Assembly: GCA_018669975.1 (NCBI GenBank)
Contig: JABHSK010000001.1
Span: 62,001 to 126,000 of the forward strand
Length of the DNA stretch: 64,000 nt
From: Candidatus Parcubacteria bacterium
GTDB taxonomy: Bacteria > Patescibacteria > ABY1 > UBA1558 > GWA2-36-10
Direction of reading: 5' to 3'
Within the stretch, counting starts at the first letter, position 1, and every line of letters starts with the position of its first letter. Shown in pieces: positions 8,440 through 17,495 of the stretch. The position numbers were made by a program, and so were the translations under genes. Under the pieces are notes generated by a model, which saw only the letters and a program-made list of their open reading frames with translations, was not told where the DNA came from and did not search any database.

Positions 8440-10132
8440 CTTTCTTGATATCTTTAATTATTAATTGTATCTCTCTATTACCATTCCACTGGTTGATACT
8501 TAAATTATATACCACATCAATCTTGTCTCCAATCTCTAAATCTACATTTCCTAAACCAAAAGCAATGGCATCGCGCTTTTTATTGTCTTTTACTAGTTCT
8601 AATTTCCAATGCTTGGCATCATTACCTACTTTTCTAGCAGCTGTTACCAATAAATCTGTAGACATAAATAGAGGTTCTGCATTACCTTGTCCAAAAGGTT
8701 TAAATTTATCCAACAAATCAACTATCTCCCAAGATATATCTTTAAAATTAATAACTATCTCTATTTCTAATTTAGTTAAAAATTCAACACCGTGCAACTG
8801 CTCGTTTGCTCGCTTCTGCATGTTGCTAATAAATTTGTCCTTATTATCTTTACTTATAGAAAAACCACAGGCCTGGGGATGACCACCAAAACGAAGTAAT
8901 AGGTCAGCATTGGCTTGTAAAGATTCTACAATATTAAATGCGGGAATACTTCGACCAGAACCAACAACATCACCACTTTCACTATCAGTCATAACTATAC
9001 AAGGTCTAGCGTGTTTACGAACTAGCCTAGAGGCTACCAAGCCAGTTAAACCAGCCGCCCAATCTGATTGATAAAAAAATAATAGACTTTCCTTATCACT
9101 AACCTCTTGAGCATCTGCCTGACGCACAATTTTCTCAGTCACTTTCTGACGATCTATATTTGATTGATTGAGCTCAACAGCTAATTCTTGTGCCTTATCA
9201 GCATCTGGCTCAGTTAATAAATAAAAGGCTAAATTGGCATGATCCATACGACCAGCGGCATTAATCCTTGGCGCTATAGAAAAACCTATACTGCGAGTAT
9301 CTACTTTGTCTGCGCTCAAATTAGCTACTTCCATTAATTTCTGCAAACCAATACGTTGGGTTTTTTTAAGTACTATCAAACCATATTTAAGTAAAGTACG
9401 ATTTTCTCCTATTAGGGGCACCATATCAGCTACTAAGGAAATAGCCACTAAATCCAATAACCATTTCTCATGACTTTCTTTATCCTTATCTGACAAAGCG
9501 CTACTTTTGTGTTTAATCAAACCTTGCACCAATTTGAAAGCCACTGCTCCCCCAGCTAAAAACTTAAAAGGATAACTATCATAAACTTGCGGATGAATAA
9601 TAGCCATAGCTTTTGGTAGATTGTCTGGCACAGTATGATGATCTGTAATAATTACATCTAAGCCTTTTTCATTGGCTAAATCAACCTCTTCTGTGTTACT
9701 AATTCCGCAATCACAGGTAATAATTAATTTAGTTTTGTTGCTAGCTAGTTTTTCAACTGCTTTTTTGTTGAGTCCATAACCCTCTTTTTCTCTGTGTGGT
9801 AAATAGGCTTCTACTTTAGCTCCTAGATTCTCCAAGCCAGTTTTAAGAATAACTGCCGCGCTAACACCATCAGCGTCATAGTCTCCATAAACCGTAATCA
9901 ACTCTTTTTTATCAATAGCTTGATAAATACGTTCACAAGCCTTGGTCATGTCCTTAAATAAAAAAGGATCATGGATATCCTGACTATAATCGGGCATCAA
10001 AAACTCATCTATCTTTTCTTGTGTATCAATACCACGATTATAAAGCAACTGAGCTACAGTTGGGTGTAATTCAGGATACTTTTCTATTATTTTATTGTCT
10101 ACAGGTTTTGGCTGTTGCCAAATATGTGACAT
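8432..10132 (-). CDS. recJ: Single-stranded-DNA exonuclease RecJ
   Basis: The 566-residue protein has the DHH core: motif I VYGDYDADGVSA, motif II TCDCGISN, DHH motif IITDHHTVP, then IHPQ, and the DHHA1 block with LLRFGGHPQACGFSI. The C-terminal OB-like domain carries VVYNLSINQWNGNREIQL, as in RecJ. It degrades single-stranded DNA 5' to 3' during recombination and mismatch repair. Length is normal for RecJ. It starts without SD. The plus-strand neighbour is only a terminator, so recJ heads this unit. Confidence 0.96.
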   Translation of the reverse strand: MSHIWQQPKPVDNKIIEKYPELHPTVAQLLYNRGIDTQEKIDEFLMPDYSQDIHDPFLFKDMTKACERIYQAIDKKELITVYGDYDADGVSAAVILKTGLENLGAKVEAYLPHREKEGYGLNKKAVEKLASNKTKLIITCDCGISNTEEVDLANEKGLDVIITDHHTVPDNLPKAMAIIHPQVYDSYPFKFLAGGAVAFKLVQGLIKHKSSALSDKDKESHEKWLLDLVAISLVADMVPLIGENRTLLKYGLIVLKKTQRIGLQKLMEVANLSADKVDTRSIGFSIAPRINAAGRMDHANLAFYLLTEPDADKAQELAVELNQSNIDRQKVTEKIVRQADAQEVSDKESLLFFYQSDWAAGLTGLVASRLVRKHARPCIVMTDSESGDVVGSGRSIPAFNIVESLQANADLLLRFGGHPQACGFSISKDNKDKFISNMQKRANEQLHGVEFLTKLEIEIVINFKDISWEIVDLLDKFKPFGQGNAEPLFMSTDLLVTAARKVGNDAKHWKLELVKDNKKRDAIAFGLGNVDLEIGDKIDVVYNLSINQWNGNREIQLIIKDIKKDA

Positions 10133-10187
10133 ATGTTGATAATTAATGACTTGCTACATTGTAGCAATAATTTTATCTTTTTACCAA

Positions 10188-10226
10188 TAAATAAACCCCT
10201 GACTATATTAAGGGGCTTATTTAGAT
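10188..10226 (-). terminator. Terminator of the ackA-149-residue unit
   Basis: AATAAACCCCT and AGGGGCTTATT form an 11-bp stem with one wobble pair. On the minus strand it is followed by an AT-rich run. The complete gap 10133-10234 holds nothing else I can support. Confidence 0.7.
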
Positions 10227-10234
10227 ATAATACA

Positions 10235-10684
10235 CTATTTTACTTTAATAACTTTAACTTTAATTGGTTTCTTTTTGACTGGTTTTGGTTCTTCTTTCTT
10301 TTTTTCAACCCTATCTTCTTTGACTGCTATTACTGGTTTTGGTTCTTCTTTCTTTTTTTCAATCTTCTTCTCTTTTACTTGTTTGACTGGTTTTGGTTCT
10401 TTTATTCTAATTTTCTTTGGTTGATTTTTTTTAAGCTCCATTAATAAAAATAATAGGCCAACCGCTAACAGCAGTAATCCTCCTAAAATAAACCAAAAAT
10501 AAACATTATCCATATTAAAAAATGAATAATAAACAGGTTCAACATTACCTTGAGTGTATTCTGTGGTTAGTTGTTGTAATTCCTGATTTAGTTCATTTAG
10601 TTTAGCATCTGACTCGGCTAAGTTCTCCAAGACCTGACTTGTTTCTTGAGCTAAAGCTTTAGGAATTATTTTTTCAATAAACAT
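10235..10684 (-). CDS. Membrane protein with Lys/Pro-rich repeat tail
   Basis: The 149-residue protein has an N-terminal segment with an acidic coiled-coil stretch (about 18-42), one membrane helix (about 61-83), then a tail made almost only of K, E, P, V and I. The tail repeats EKKKEEPKPV at least twice and ends KKPIKVKVIKVK. Its start lies inside the end of ackA (19-nt overlap). The strongly basic tail could contact nucleic acid or the membrane surface; function is unknown. The open frame on the other strand here is a shadow of these low-complexity repeats. Confidence 0.75.
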   Translation of the reverse strand: MFIEKIIPKALAQETSQVLENLAESDAKLNELNQELQQLTTEYTQGNVEPVYYSFFNMDNVYFWFILGGLLLLAVGLLFLLMELKKNQPKKIRIKEPKPVKQVKEKKIEKKKEEPKPVIAVKEDRVEKKKEEPKPVKKKPIKVKVIKVK

Positions 10685-11811
10685 TTGTATGTTTTTTCTG
10701 CTAAATTATTTATTTCACCTTCGGGTGCTATTAATATTCGGCAACCTTTAGGCTTTACTATATTACGCATTACCATGCGCCTAATGATGGGACTATTGAT
10801 GCCTACTGCCCCAGTAAATACTATGGCATCTAATTTCTTACTCATGCCTACATATGAAGCTAAATAACGACGAATATCATAGACATAAACTCCCAGTGCC
10901 AATTTTGCCTGCTGTCTATCTATTTTGCTAAATTTACGCTTATTCTTATACCCAGGTACTCGATATCCAGCTGCTAACAATATATCCCTAAGGTCTGCCA
11001 TATTGGCTAAGCCAAGTAATCCAGATTTATTATTTAATAGCTGCTTAATTTTTATCAGCGGCATCTTGAGCTCATCGGCTAAGAAAAATACTATACTAGC
11101 TGGAATATCACCGCTACGGGTAGACATAGTCAGACCTTCGTTTGGTGAAAAGCCCATAGTAGTGTCTTTAACCTTGCCGTCTATATACCAAGTCAAACTA
11201 GAACCAGAACCTAAATGACAAGTAACCGCCTTAAACTTATTTATTTTTTTATGTAAAGATTTAGCAGCGTACTTAGTAGCCATTTCATGGCTCAAACCAT
11301 GAAAACCATACTTTCTGATTTTATCTTGTTTATAAAATTTACTAGGCAATGAATATAGATATACCTCTGGTTTGAGATCTTGGTACCAAGCAGTATCAAA
11401 GCTAGCTGACATTTTTATTCTTGGCCAAGTATCTTTAACTAAGCTCATTAATTCCAGACTAACTGGATTGTGCAAAGGAGCTAATTTATTATACTTTTTT
11501 ATCTTATTAAAAAATTGTTTATTGATCTTGACTGTATTTGTAAATTCTTCGCCGCCATGCACCATCCGGAAGCCTACATAACGAATATCATAGTTTGCTA
11601 AAATTTCCTCTAAATAATTCCACCAAGTTTTAAGATTGTAGGCAGTGGCAATATTTATCTTGGTTTTTTTGTAAGTCAAAACACTCTTTCCAGCCAATAA
11701 AGAAATTCCACCCGATAAAATTTCCTTGCCCAGACTCTTATCAACTTCGAAAATAGCAAATTTTAAACTACTACTTCCAGTATTTAAAACTAATAGGTGT
11801 TTTTTTATCAT
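10666..11811 (-). CDS. ackA: Acetate kinase
   Basis: The 381-residue protein has both acetate-kinase signatures: LVLNTGSSSLKFAIF at the N-terminus and KYGFHGLSHEMATKYAAK in the middle, with HLGSGSSLTWYIDGKVKDTTMGFSPNEGLTMSTRSGDIP as the nucleotide/acyl site and FTGAVGINSP near the end. It converts acetyl phosphate and ADP to acetate and ATP. It overlaps the PduL-like gene by 4 nt, which supplies acetyl phosphate, so the pair makes a substrate-level phosphorylation module that suits a fermentative reduced-genome cell. Confidence 0.96.
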   Translation of the reverse strand: MIKKHLLVLNTGSSSLKFAIFEVDKSLGKEILSGGISLLAGKSVLTYKKTKINIATAYNLKTWWNYLEEILANYDIRYVGFRMVHGGEEFTNTVKINKQFFNKIKKYNKLAPLHNPVSLELMSLVKDTWPRIKMSASFDTAWYQDLKPEVYLYSLPSKFYKQDKIRKYGFHGLSHEMATKYAAKSLHKKINKFKAVTCHLGSGSSLTWYIDGKVKDTTMGFSPNEGLTMSTRSGDIPASIVFFLADELKMPLIKIKQLLNNKSGLLGLANMADLRDILLAAGYRVPGYKNKRKFSKIDRQQAKLALGVYVYDIRRYLASYVGMSKKLDAIVFTGAVGINSPIIRRMVMRNIVKPKGCRILIAPEGEINNLAEKTYKCLLKK

Positions 11812-12374
11812 ATATCTAAATCTATCACAGTACAGGTGAGTAAACCTGCTGCATTAGCCTCATCGGTATCTAAATGAATCCTGGTAGCAAAATTACCGAC
11901 TCTGGCTACAATTTCTCCAATCTCCATAGCTCTTGAGCCTTTAATCACTGCCTTTACTTTTTGACCATTTTTAATCTTCCATTTTTTAGCATCTTCCTTA
12001 GATATGTGCAGATGTCGCTTAGCTATTATAAGACCCGCGGTTAATTTTAAACTACCTTTCGGCCCTTTTAACGTTACTCCTCCAGGTGTACCTTTAAGGT
12101 CTCCAGAAACACGAAACTCTGGCCTAACCCCTAAAAGCCTACCATCACTGTAAGCTAATTCTATCTGCGTTTTAGGTCTGATAGGACCTACTATACGCAT
12201 CATAAATTTTCCTTTGGGTCCCTTAACTTCTACTTTTTCTTTAGCTGCAAATTCACCAGGTTGAGACAATTCTTCAGCTACATGCAATTCATAATCCTTA
12301 CCAAAAAGTTTGTTCAAATGGGCTCTGGAAATATGTAAGTGTCTAGCTGAAATTTCTGCTTTGACTTTTTTCAT
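11808..12374 (-). CDS. pduL: PduL-type phosphate acyltransferase
   Basis: The 188-residue protein has the two tandem PduL half-domains, each with the metal-binding HxHxS-type motif: SARHLHISRAHL near residue 10 and IAKRHLHISKEDA near residue 120, plus a late His in ATRIHLDTDEAN. PduL exchanges CoA and phosphate on acetyl or propionyl groups and replaces the unrelated Pta enzyme. There is no microcompartment targeting peptide or shell gene nearby, so it probably acts in the cytosol with AckA to turn acetyl-CoA into ATP. Confidence 0.9.
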   Translation of the reverse strand: MKKVKAEISARHLHISRAHLNKLFGKDYELHVAEELSQPGEFAAKEKVEVKGPKGKFMMRIVGPIRPKTQIELAYSDGRLLGVRPEFRVSGDLKGTPGGVTLKGPKGSLKLTAGLIIAKRHLHISKEDAKKWKIKNGQKVKAVIKGSRAMEIGEIVARVGNFATRIHLDTDEANAAGLLTCTVIDLDI

Positions 12375-12376
12375 AA

Positions 12377-13366
12377 TTATAACTTGTACTTTTTTAAATC
12401 TTTAGCTGTTAACAGACCTTCTTGAGCACCAATCTTCATGATTACAGAATTGCTATTTAATATAGCTAACTTTAAGGACTTATCTAAGTTCCACTTATAT
12501 TTGATCAAACCAGCCACTAAGCTAGAACCAAAGGAGTCCCCGGCTCCAGTAGTGTTAATACCGGCTCGTTTTTTTGCTGCCTTAAAATAAACCTTCTCAC
12601 CGTCATAAAGATAAGCACCTCGATGTCCATCTGTAACCACGGTTAATTTTTGACCATATTTATGTAAACTCTTTAAAATATAGTTAATATTGTTGGTTAC
12701 TTTCCCATCTTCGAGACTAACCAACAATTCTAAGGCCTCATCCCGATTAACATCAAAAACTGCGGTTTGTTTCATATACTTGGCTAATTTTTTCAAACCA
12801 AGTTTGAGTTGATTACTACCTGGATTCCAGGCAATCTGAATTTTCTTATTTGCACAATGACTAAAAAGATTGTTTAATTTGCCAGTAAAATTTCCAGATA
12901 AAGAGGTCAAATAGACCCAAGATGTATTTATTCTTTTAACCCTCTCTGGGCTGAGGTTAATCTTATTATTAGCACCACGATAAGCAAAAATAACATGCTC
13001 ATTATACTTACCAACATTAACTATAGCTGAGGTGCCTGTGCGAATTTTTTTATGCTCCTGAACAAACTTGGTATTAACCTTTTTGCTTTTTAGATAACGA
13101 AAAATTTCTGTACCGACTAAATCGTCACCAACAGATAAAACAGTTTGGGTTTTTATGCCTAAACCAGCAAAATTGACTGCCGTATTCATACCACCGCCAC
13201 CATAGGTAAAATATACATCTTTACTGTAAATTTTAGCTCCATATTCAAAGGCAATTAGTTTTTGACGCAACAAATCCTGCTTATTATCGAGCAGTAACAT
13301 ATCATCAGTATAAAACATGATGTCGCGAGTAGCGCCGCCGATAGTTGTAACTGTATTTTTAATCAT
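12377..13366 (-). CDS. PfkB-family (ribokinase-like) sugar or nucleoside kinase
   Basis: The 329-residue protein shows the PfkB N-terminal block GGATRDI...YGGGGMNTAVNFAGLG and the C-terminal ATP/anion-hole motif NTTGAGDSFGSSLVAG (about 276-291), with the catalytic Asp in GAGD. The substrate cannot be read from sequence; fructose phosphate, ribose and nucleosides are all possible. It starts 2 nt before pduL on the same strand, so it is transcribed with pduL and ackA, which suggests a role in feeding carbon to the acetate branch. Confidence 0.87.
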   Translation of the reverse strand: MIKNTVTTIGGATRDIMFYTDDMLLLDNKQDLLRQKLIAFEYGAKIYSKDVYFTYGGGGMNTAVNFAGLGIKTQTVLSVGDDLVGTEIFRYLKSKKVNTKFVQEHKKIRTGTSAIVNVGKYNEHVIFAYRGANNKINLSPERVKRINTSWVYLTSLSGNFTGKLNNLFSHCANKKIQIAWNPGSNQLKLGLKKLAKYMKQTAVFDVNRDEALELLVSLEDGKVTNNINYILKSLHKYGQKLTVVTDGHRGAYLYDGEKVYFKAAKKRAGINTTGAGDSFGSSLVAGLIKYKWNLDKSLKLAILNSNSVIMKIGAQEGLLTAKDLKKYKL

Positions 13367-13387
13367 GACTTATTTTTTAAAAAAATA

Positions 13388-13615
13388 CTAAACGTAACGA
13401 TGGTAATCTTTAATTTTATCAACAATCATCTTCATGATGTACAAAAAGATGGCAAACATGCCGCCAACAAAGAAAACCTGACCTCTCATGCCGACTTCAA
13501 AGAATGACATTTGTTGTACCAAAGTGATGCCAACTAAAATTCCTAAAACTAAAGTGGACAAGAACAGTAACATTACTAAAGTAAAAATTAACTCTACAAT
13601 TTTATGCAAAGACAT
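13388..13615 (-). CDS. Small two-helix membrane protein
   Basis: The 75-residue protein has two hydrophobic helices (about 8-32 and 46-62) and a short charged C-terminus (KMIVDKIKDYHRYV). It is placed 21 nt upstream of the PfkB-type kinase. The codon pattern and absence of in-frame stops support it. No family recognised. Confidence 0.6.
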   Translation of the reverse strand: MSLHKIVELIFTLVMLLFLSTLVLGILVGITLVQQMSFFEVGMRGQVFFVGGMFAIFLYIMKMIVDKIKDYHRYV

Positions 13616-13689
13616 ACTTTTATATATTTATGAATTATTAATATCAACTTTATATATTATACCACAAAAACAAAAAAGCAGAAAAATAT

Positions 13690-14163
13690 TTACTGCTTTC
13701 GAAATTTTATAATATTATAGCCAGCTACAGCCATGGCCACTCCGACATTAAGCGATTCTTTAATACCGTTCATGGGTAATGATATAGTAGTGTCAACTTT
13801 TTTCATCAAGGCTGATGATAAGCCACTGACTTCATTACCAACAATCAAGGCTAAGGGAAACTGAGGTTTAAATTCCAGATAATCAATTGACTCACTACCA
13901 GTTTCTAAAGCCACTGTCTTAACACCCTCTCTGCGTAATTTATCTATCAAATAAGAAATATTTTTATAGTGTTGCCATGGAACTGAATCCTCTGCTCCCA
14001 GCGCTACTTTTGAGATTTCCTTACGCGGTGGTTGCCCAGAATAACCAGTTAAAAACAGCTGGTCTACTCCCATAGCATCAGCTGTACGAAACATTGTTCC
14101 AATATTATAAAGACTGCGAATATTGTGAACAATTATATAAAAATCATTTTTATTTGTTGTCAT
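13690..14163 (-). CDS. SpoU/TrmH-family RNA 2'-O-methyltransferase
   Basis: The 157-residue SPOUT protein has the three family motifs: VHNIRSLYNIGTMFRTADA (motif 1), PLALIVGNEVSGLS (motif 2) and ISLPMNGIKESLNVGVAMAVAGYNI (motif 3), which form the knotted SAM site. It methylates ribose in tRNA or rRNA. There is no extra N-terminal substrate domain, so the exact target is open. Its first codons overlap the stop of the next gene upstream. Confidence 0.92.
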   Translation of the reverse strand: MTTNKNDFYIIVHNIRSLYNIGTMFRTADAMGVDQLFLTGYSGQPPRKEISKVALGAEDSVPWQHYKNISYLIDKLRREGVKTVALETGSESIDYLEFKPQFPLALIVGNEVSGLSSALMKKVDTTISLPMNGIKESLNVGVAMAVAGYNIIKFRKQ

Positions 14164-15754
14164 GATAGACCTCTTCTTTCTTTTCTTTCATAAAACCAAG
14201 CCAATCTTCAAAAGCAGACACAAATAACTTAAACGGTGCTTCAATAATAAAATCCATCACAAAAGCAAAGACGTTTATCTTCTTAAACTTAGTAGACATC
14301 CAACGACCAGAAGCAACTATAGGTAGGGAAAAGAAATTTATTAAAAATGATACTACTCCTTCACGCTTTTGTAGAACCAAAAATTCTTTGGCAGTAGCAC
14401 GAATTTTGATAGCAAAAAAGCTAACCGCTGTTAAGAAGAATAGAAATATAGCACCACTAAATAGATTGAACTCTAGGCGGCGTAATAAATAAATAAAAGC
14501 TCCAAATACTACTACATAAAGTATTGTATACATAAAATAGTAAAAGATTTGAAAACCAGTATTTTTTCGATATTTAGTTTTAAGTTTACAGAGAATAGAT
14601 TTTTCTGGACGATTATAAATCAAGTTGCTAAGATTTTGTAAAATTTTCTCTGTATTTTTCTTGCTAGGTGGTCTAACTGTCATAGTCACCAAGAACATCA
14701 ATAATGGTGGGAAAACAACATTAATACCTAAGTTAATATAATTCACCTCTTTAATAATATATAACTCATATGGAAGCTCGAGGGCAACAGCCATTAAAGC
14801 TTTGGTGATAAATATATATATAATAGCTCTAACCGATGCCTTTCTAATACGCCTACGAATAATCTTATATTTTTGATTAATTAAAATCTTAGCTTCCGAT
14901 TCCAATTCAGCTGGCTCAATCAATAAATCCTTAACATCTCTTCCTTTATCTAGAATCAAACCATACAAAATTTGAAAAGTAACCACTGGCTCCTTAATTG
15001 CCTGCAATATCTTTCTTTGATAGGGATGATGCAAGTTATTCTGAATAGTATTGTAGATAGCTGGCAACTTAGTAGCAAAAAGTTTAATTAATTTATCATC
15101 TGCCTGTATCCACTGATCAAAATATAAATTCAATAAATGAAAAGAGATTATAGTGTCATCAGACTTAACTAATGACTTATGAATTGATATATATAGTTGA
15201 ATATTTTTTTCCTGAATACTAACATTTTCACCTTTAAGCTTAACACGTGATTTAGTCACTTGATACATGGCTTCAATCAATGCATCCTCCACATCCTCTG
15301 GAGTTAATAGCATATCTATCTCACAAGCCTCTACACCAATCAACCAATTAAAATAATCATTAATTTCATCGCCGTGGTACAAATCATTCATCAATAAATA
15401 AAGCTTGTTATATTTTTCTATAACTTTCTCTACTTCTTTAACTTTAGTTTCTGGAATACTATTGTTGGGTAGATAACGAGCTCTGATCATCTCCTCTACT
15501 AGACTCTGTGCAATGTTGGGCTTCAACATCTCCATAATAAAACGCCGTTTCAGATTTCTTTCAATCGAAAAACGACGTAATAGATGCACTTCTTTAAAAT
15601 CAATACTATTTCTCAACTTTTCATACAAAGAAGCAAAATGACTAGCAATCTCCTCGACTTCTATTTTATCCTCTTCTTTACTAACCTTTTCTCGACCCTT
15701 ATAAATGGCCTCTAACTTTTTGTATAAAAATATTATTTCTTGCGAAATTTTCAT
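14150..15754 (-). CDS. Large helical protein with C-terminal membrane helices, unknown
   Basis: The 534-residue protein has a soluble N-terminal part of about 300 residues that is helical and charged (EDKIEVEEIASHFASLYEKLR, several DDxLxxA patterns), then four to five membrane helices (about 308-330, 338-360, 405-428, 432-455), an interhelical PPSKKNTEKILQNL loop and an amphipathic end. I do not recognise the family. It overlaps the SpoU gene by 14 nt. It may be an integral membrane protein with a cytoplasmic sensor-like region. Confidence 0.75.
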   Translation of the reverse strand: MKISQEIIFLYKKLEAIYKGREKVSKEEDKIEVEEIASHFASLYEKLRNSIDFKEVHLLRRFSIERNLKRRFIMEMLKPNIAQSLVEEMIRARYLPNNSIPETKVKEVEKVIEKYNKLYLLMNDLYHGDEINDYFNWLIGVEACEIDMLLTPEDVEDALIEAMYQVTKSRVKLKGENVSIQEKNIQLYISIHKSLVKSDDTIISFHLLNLYFDQWIQADDKLIKLFATKLPAIYNTIQNNLHHPYQRKILQAIKEPVVTFQILYGLILDKGRDVKDLLIEPAELESEAKILINQKYKIIRRRIRKASVRAIIYIFITKALMAVALELPYELYIIKEVNYINLGINVVFPPLLMFLVTMTVRPPSKKNTEKILQNLSNLIYNRPEKSILCKLKTKYRKNTGFQIFYYFMYTILYVVVFGAFIYLLRRLEFNLFSGAIFLFFLTAVSFFAIKIRATAKEFLVLQKREGVVSFLINFFSLPIVASGRWMSTKFKKINVFAFVMDFIIEAPFKLFVSAFEDWLGFMKEKKEEVYHDNK

Positions 15755-15821
15755 AGCTTTAAAATACCATAAATCAGCTTTTTTTTCAATCTATGCCTAG
15801 TATTTTAAACAAATAAAAAAA

Positions 15822-15844
15822 GGGGCGAGATTTCTCTCGTCCCC
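15822..15844 (-). terminator. Terminator after the SPFH lipoprotein gene
   Basis: GGGGCGAGA pairs with TCTCG-T-CCCC (one bulged T). On the minus strand it is followed by seven T residues. Confidence 0.85.
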
Positions 15845-15894
15845 CTGTTGATTTGAGCTTGTTTCACCTAATGGTGATTCAAACTACTGGGCAG

Positions 15895-16890
15895 CTACTT
15901 GCCACCCTTGCCGTTGAGGTTCATGAGCCAACCGGACCCGTCGGGCATGATATTGGCCGGCAAGGAGCCGTTCCACTTCTCAGCCGCGATCTTCTGGGCC
16001 TCGGCCTGGATCTTCTGGATATCCAGCTCACGGACCATGATGGCCGCGTCCTGTGCCCGAGCAAACTCCTCGGCCGCTTTACGTGAAGCAGTAGCCGTGG
16101 CTACGGTCTGCTTGTTGAGCTCATCCTGTGCCAGCTTATTCTGAGCTGCAGTCTGGACGCTGAGTTCAGCCAGGAACCGGTTGTTGATACCGGTCTGGAT
16201 CTCCTCGTCCTCGTAGATCAGCCCCTCGGCGTAACCAAGGTTGTCGATAGTAATACCGGTCTCCTTGAAATGCTCACGAGTAGCGGCGTAGACGCGATCA
16301 AAGATCTCGGCTTTGGCACCGCGACCGTCAACCAACTCCAGGGAGCCGAACTCCCGAGAGAGAATCGAGGTGACGTAACCACGCACGTTCTCATCGACCA
16401 CAGCCGACAAAGGCTTACCGGCGTACCAGTACAAGAAAGTCGCCGCGTCGTCCTCACGAACGAAGGAGGTGATATTGACGCCGATGGCGAAACCGATGGA
16501 CTCCTTGGACTCGACATGGATGGCTTCGTTGGCATTCGAGGTGCCGCTGGCGCTATCCTGCGTCCATTCACGAGTAACGGGTTTGCGATCAACCTTGATC
16601 ACGCGCACCGTCGGAATCCATTCAAAATTCCAACTGCGACGACCATTCTTCCTCTTACGCAGAGGAATAGTGACTCGCTTGGCCGCGACCTTGGCGTCCT
16701 CCAGGAAATCCACGGACATGAACTTGCCCTGGGTATCCATGTTGGCGCCTTCCATCGGCACCACGAAAGCAGTTTCGTTGGTGTCGATCTCTTCGACCAC
16801 TTCGACTTCGGCCGGACCCCTGCAGCCAGTAAAGGCAAACATGGCGATCAGGCCAACGACGATCAGAGACAGGTACTTGAAATTCTTCAT
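15895..16890 (-). CDS. SPFH/prohibitin-domain lipoprotein
   Basis: The 331-residue protein starts with a lipoprotein signal ending AFTGC (Cys23). A prohibitin-like core follows: ESIGFAIGVNITSFV and VVDENVRGYVTSILSREFGSLELVDGRGAKAEIF, then ETGITIDNLGYAEGLIYEDEEIQ. A long alanine/glutamine-rich coiled coil (about 232-305, NRFLAELSVQTAAQNKLAQDEL) leads to a Gly/Asn-rich tail. SPFH proteins form ring or cage assemblies on membranes. A lipid anchor rather than a membrane helix implies the assembly is outside the cytoplasmic membrane. Strong SD (GAGGAGG). Codons are clearly richer in G+C than the flanking AT-rich genes. Confidence 0.82.
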   Translation of the reverse strand: MKNFKYLSLIVVGLIAMFAFTGCRGPAEVEVVEEIDTNETAFVVPMEGANMDTQGKFMSVDFLEDAKVAAKRVTIPLRKRKNGRRSWNFEWIPTVRVIKVDRKPVTREWTQDSASGTSNANEAIHVESKESIGFAIGVNITSFVREDDAATFLYWYAGKPLSAVVDENVRGYVTSILSREFGSLELVDGRGAKAEIFDRVYAATREHFKETGITIDNLGYAEGLIYEDEEIQTGINNRFLAELSVQTAAQNKLAQDELNKQTVATATASRKAAEEFARAQDAAIMVRELDIQKIQAEAQKIAAEKWNGSLPANIMPDGSGWLMNLNGKGGK

Positions 16891-16980
16891 TCTGTTTCCT
16901 CCTCAAGAGGTTCTGAAAGGTTTGAAACGGTTTTGAAACACGATATTCGTGAACAAATATACTAGCAGAGAAAAATAGAA

Positions 16981-17280
16981 CTACTCGTTACTATCCGGGG
17001 CACTGTTGTACCTACCCAACTTGACCACATACGGAATCCAGGTCAAACCCAGCAGAATAAATCCTGCCCAGTTGATCATGCGTGGGATGGCATGCAGTGC
17101 GACAGCGCGGCCGGCGACATAGTCGACATCACTGTTGTTGAGCTGCTTGACCGCAACTCCGGCCTCGATGGGACCCTGCGAAGCATTGTAGACCTGAATG
17201 GTCACAATCCACAGAATCACAAAGATAATTGTGAAAATCATCCTGGCCTTGAAATTGGGCCTACCGATCATCTTACTCAT
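16981..17280 (-). CDS. Small two-helix membrane protein upstream of the SPFH gene
   Basis: I use the ATG at 17280 (99 residues) because AAGGAGG stands 7 nt before it; the longer in-frame start at 17301 would overlap that SD. Two membrane helices (about 15-36 and 66-88) flank an external loop of about 30 residues. It precedes the SPFH lipoprotein by 90 nt on the same strand and shares its codon style, so the two could be one unit and may form a complex. No known family. Confidence 0.7.
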   Translation of the reverse strand: MSKMIGRPNFKARMIFTIIFVILWIVTIQVYNASQGPIEAGVAVKQLNNSDVDYVAGRAVALHAIPRMINWAGFILLGLTWIPYVVKLGRYNSAPDSNE

Positions 17281-17394
17281 GTTTTGCCTCCTTAATGGCA
17301 AATGGTGATTGATTGGGAAACAACGATTTTACCGAATCTATTTTAAATCCTTGCGTTCAAGGCAGTAAAAAAATATACACGATAATAACAGACT

Positions 17395-17423
17395 ACATTA
17401 GCATAATACCTTGATTTTGTCAA
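17395..17423 (-). promoter_or_regulatory. Promoter of the 99-residue membrane protein / SPFH unit
   Basis: Minus-strand TTGACA (17418-17423), 17-nt spacer, TGC-TAATGT extended -10 (17395-17400). Confidence 0.7.
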
Positions 17424-17463
17424 GTATTAAGCTAAAAACCTTAAAAAAATAGGTAAATAAAAA

Positions 17464-17482
17464 GGACTCCAATTTGGAGCCC
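17464..17482 (-). terminator. Terminator after the 2H phosphoesterase-like gene
   Basis: GGnCTCCAA/TTGGAGnCC hairpin; on the minus strand followed by TTTTTATTT. Confidence 0.75.
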
Positions 17483-17495
17483 CTAATCTGATAGT

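Noticed and set aside
10133..10444. 103-residue plus-strand frame rich in Phe, Trp and Leu
   Set aside because: It is the antisense of the Lys/Pro repeat tail of the minus-strand gene and crosses its terminator.
16270..16965. 231-residue plus-strand frame opposite the SPFH gene
   Set aside because: The minus-strand frame has a lipobox, prohibitin motifs and an SD; the plus-strand frame has none and only reflects the G+C bias at third positions.
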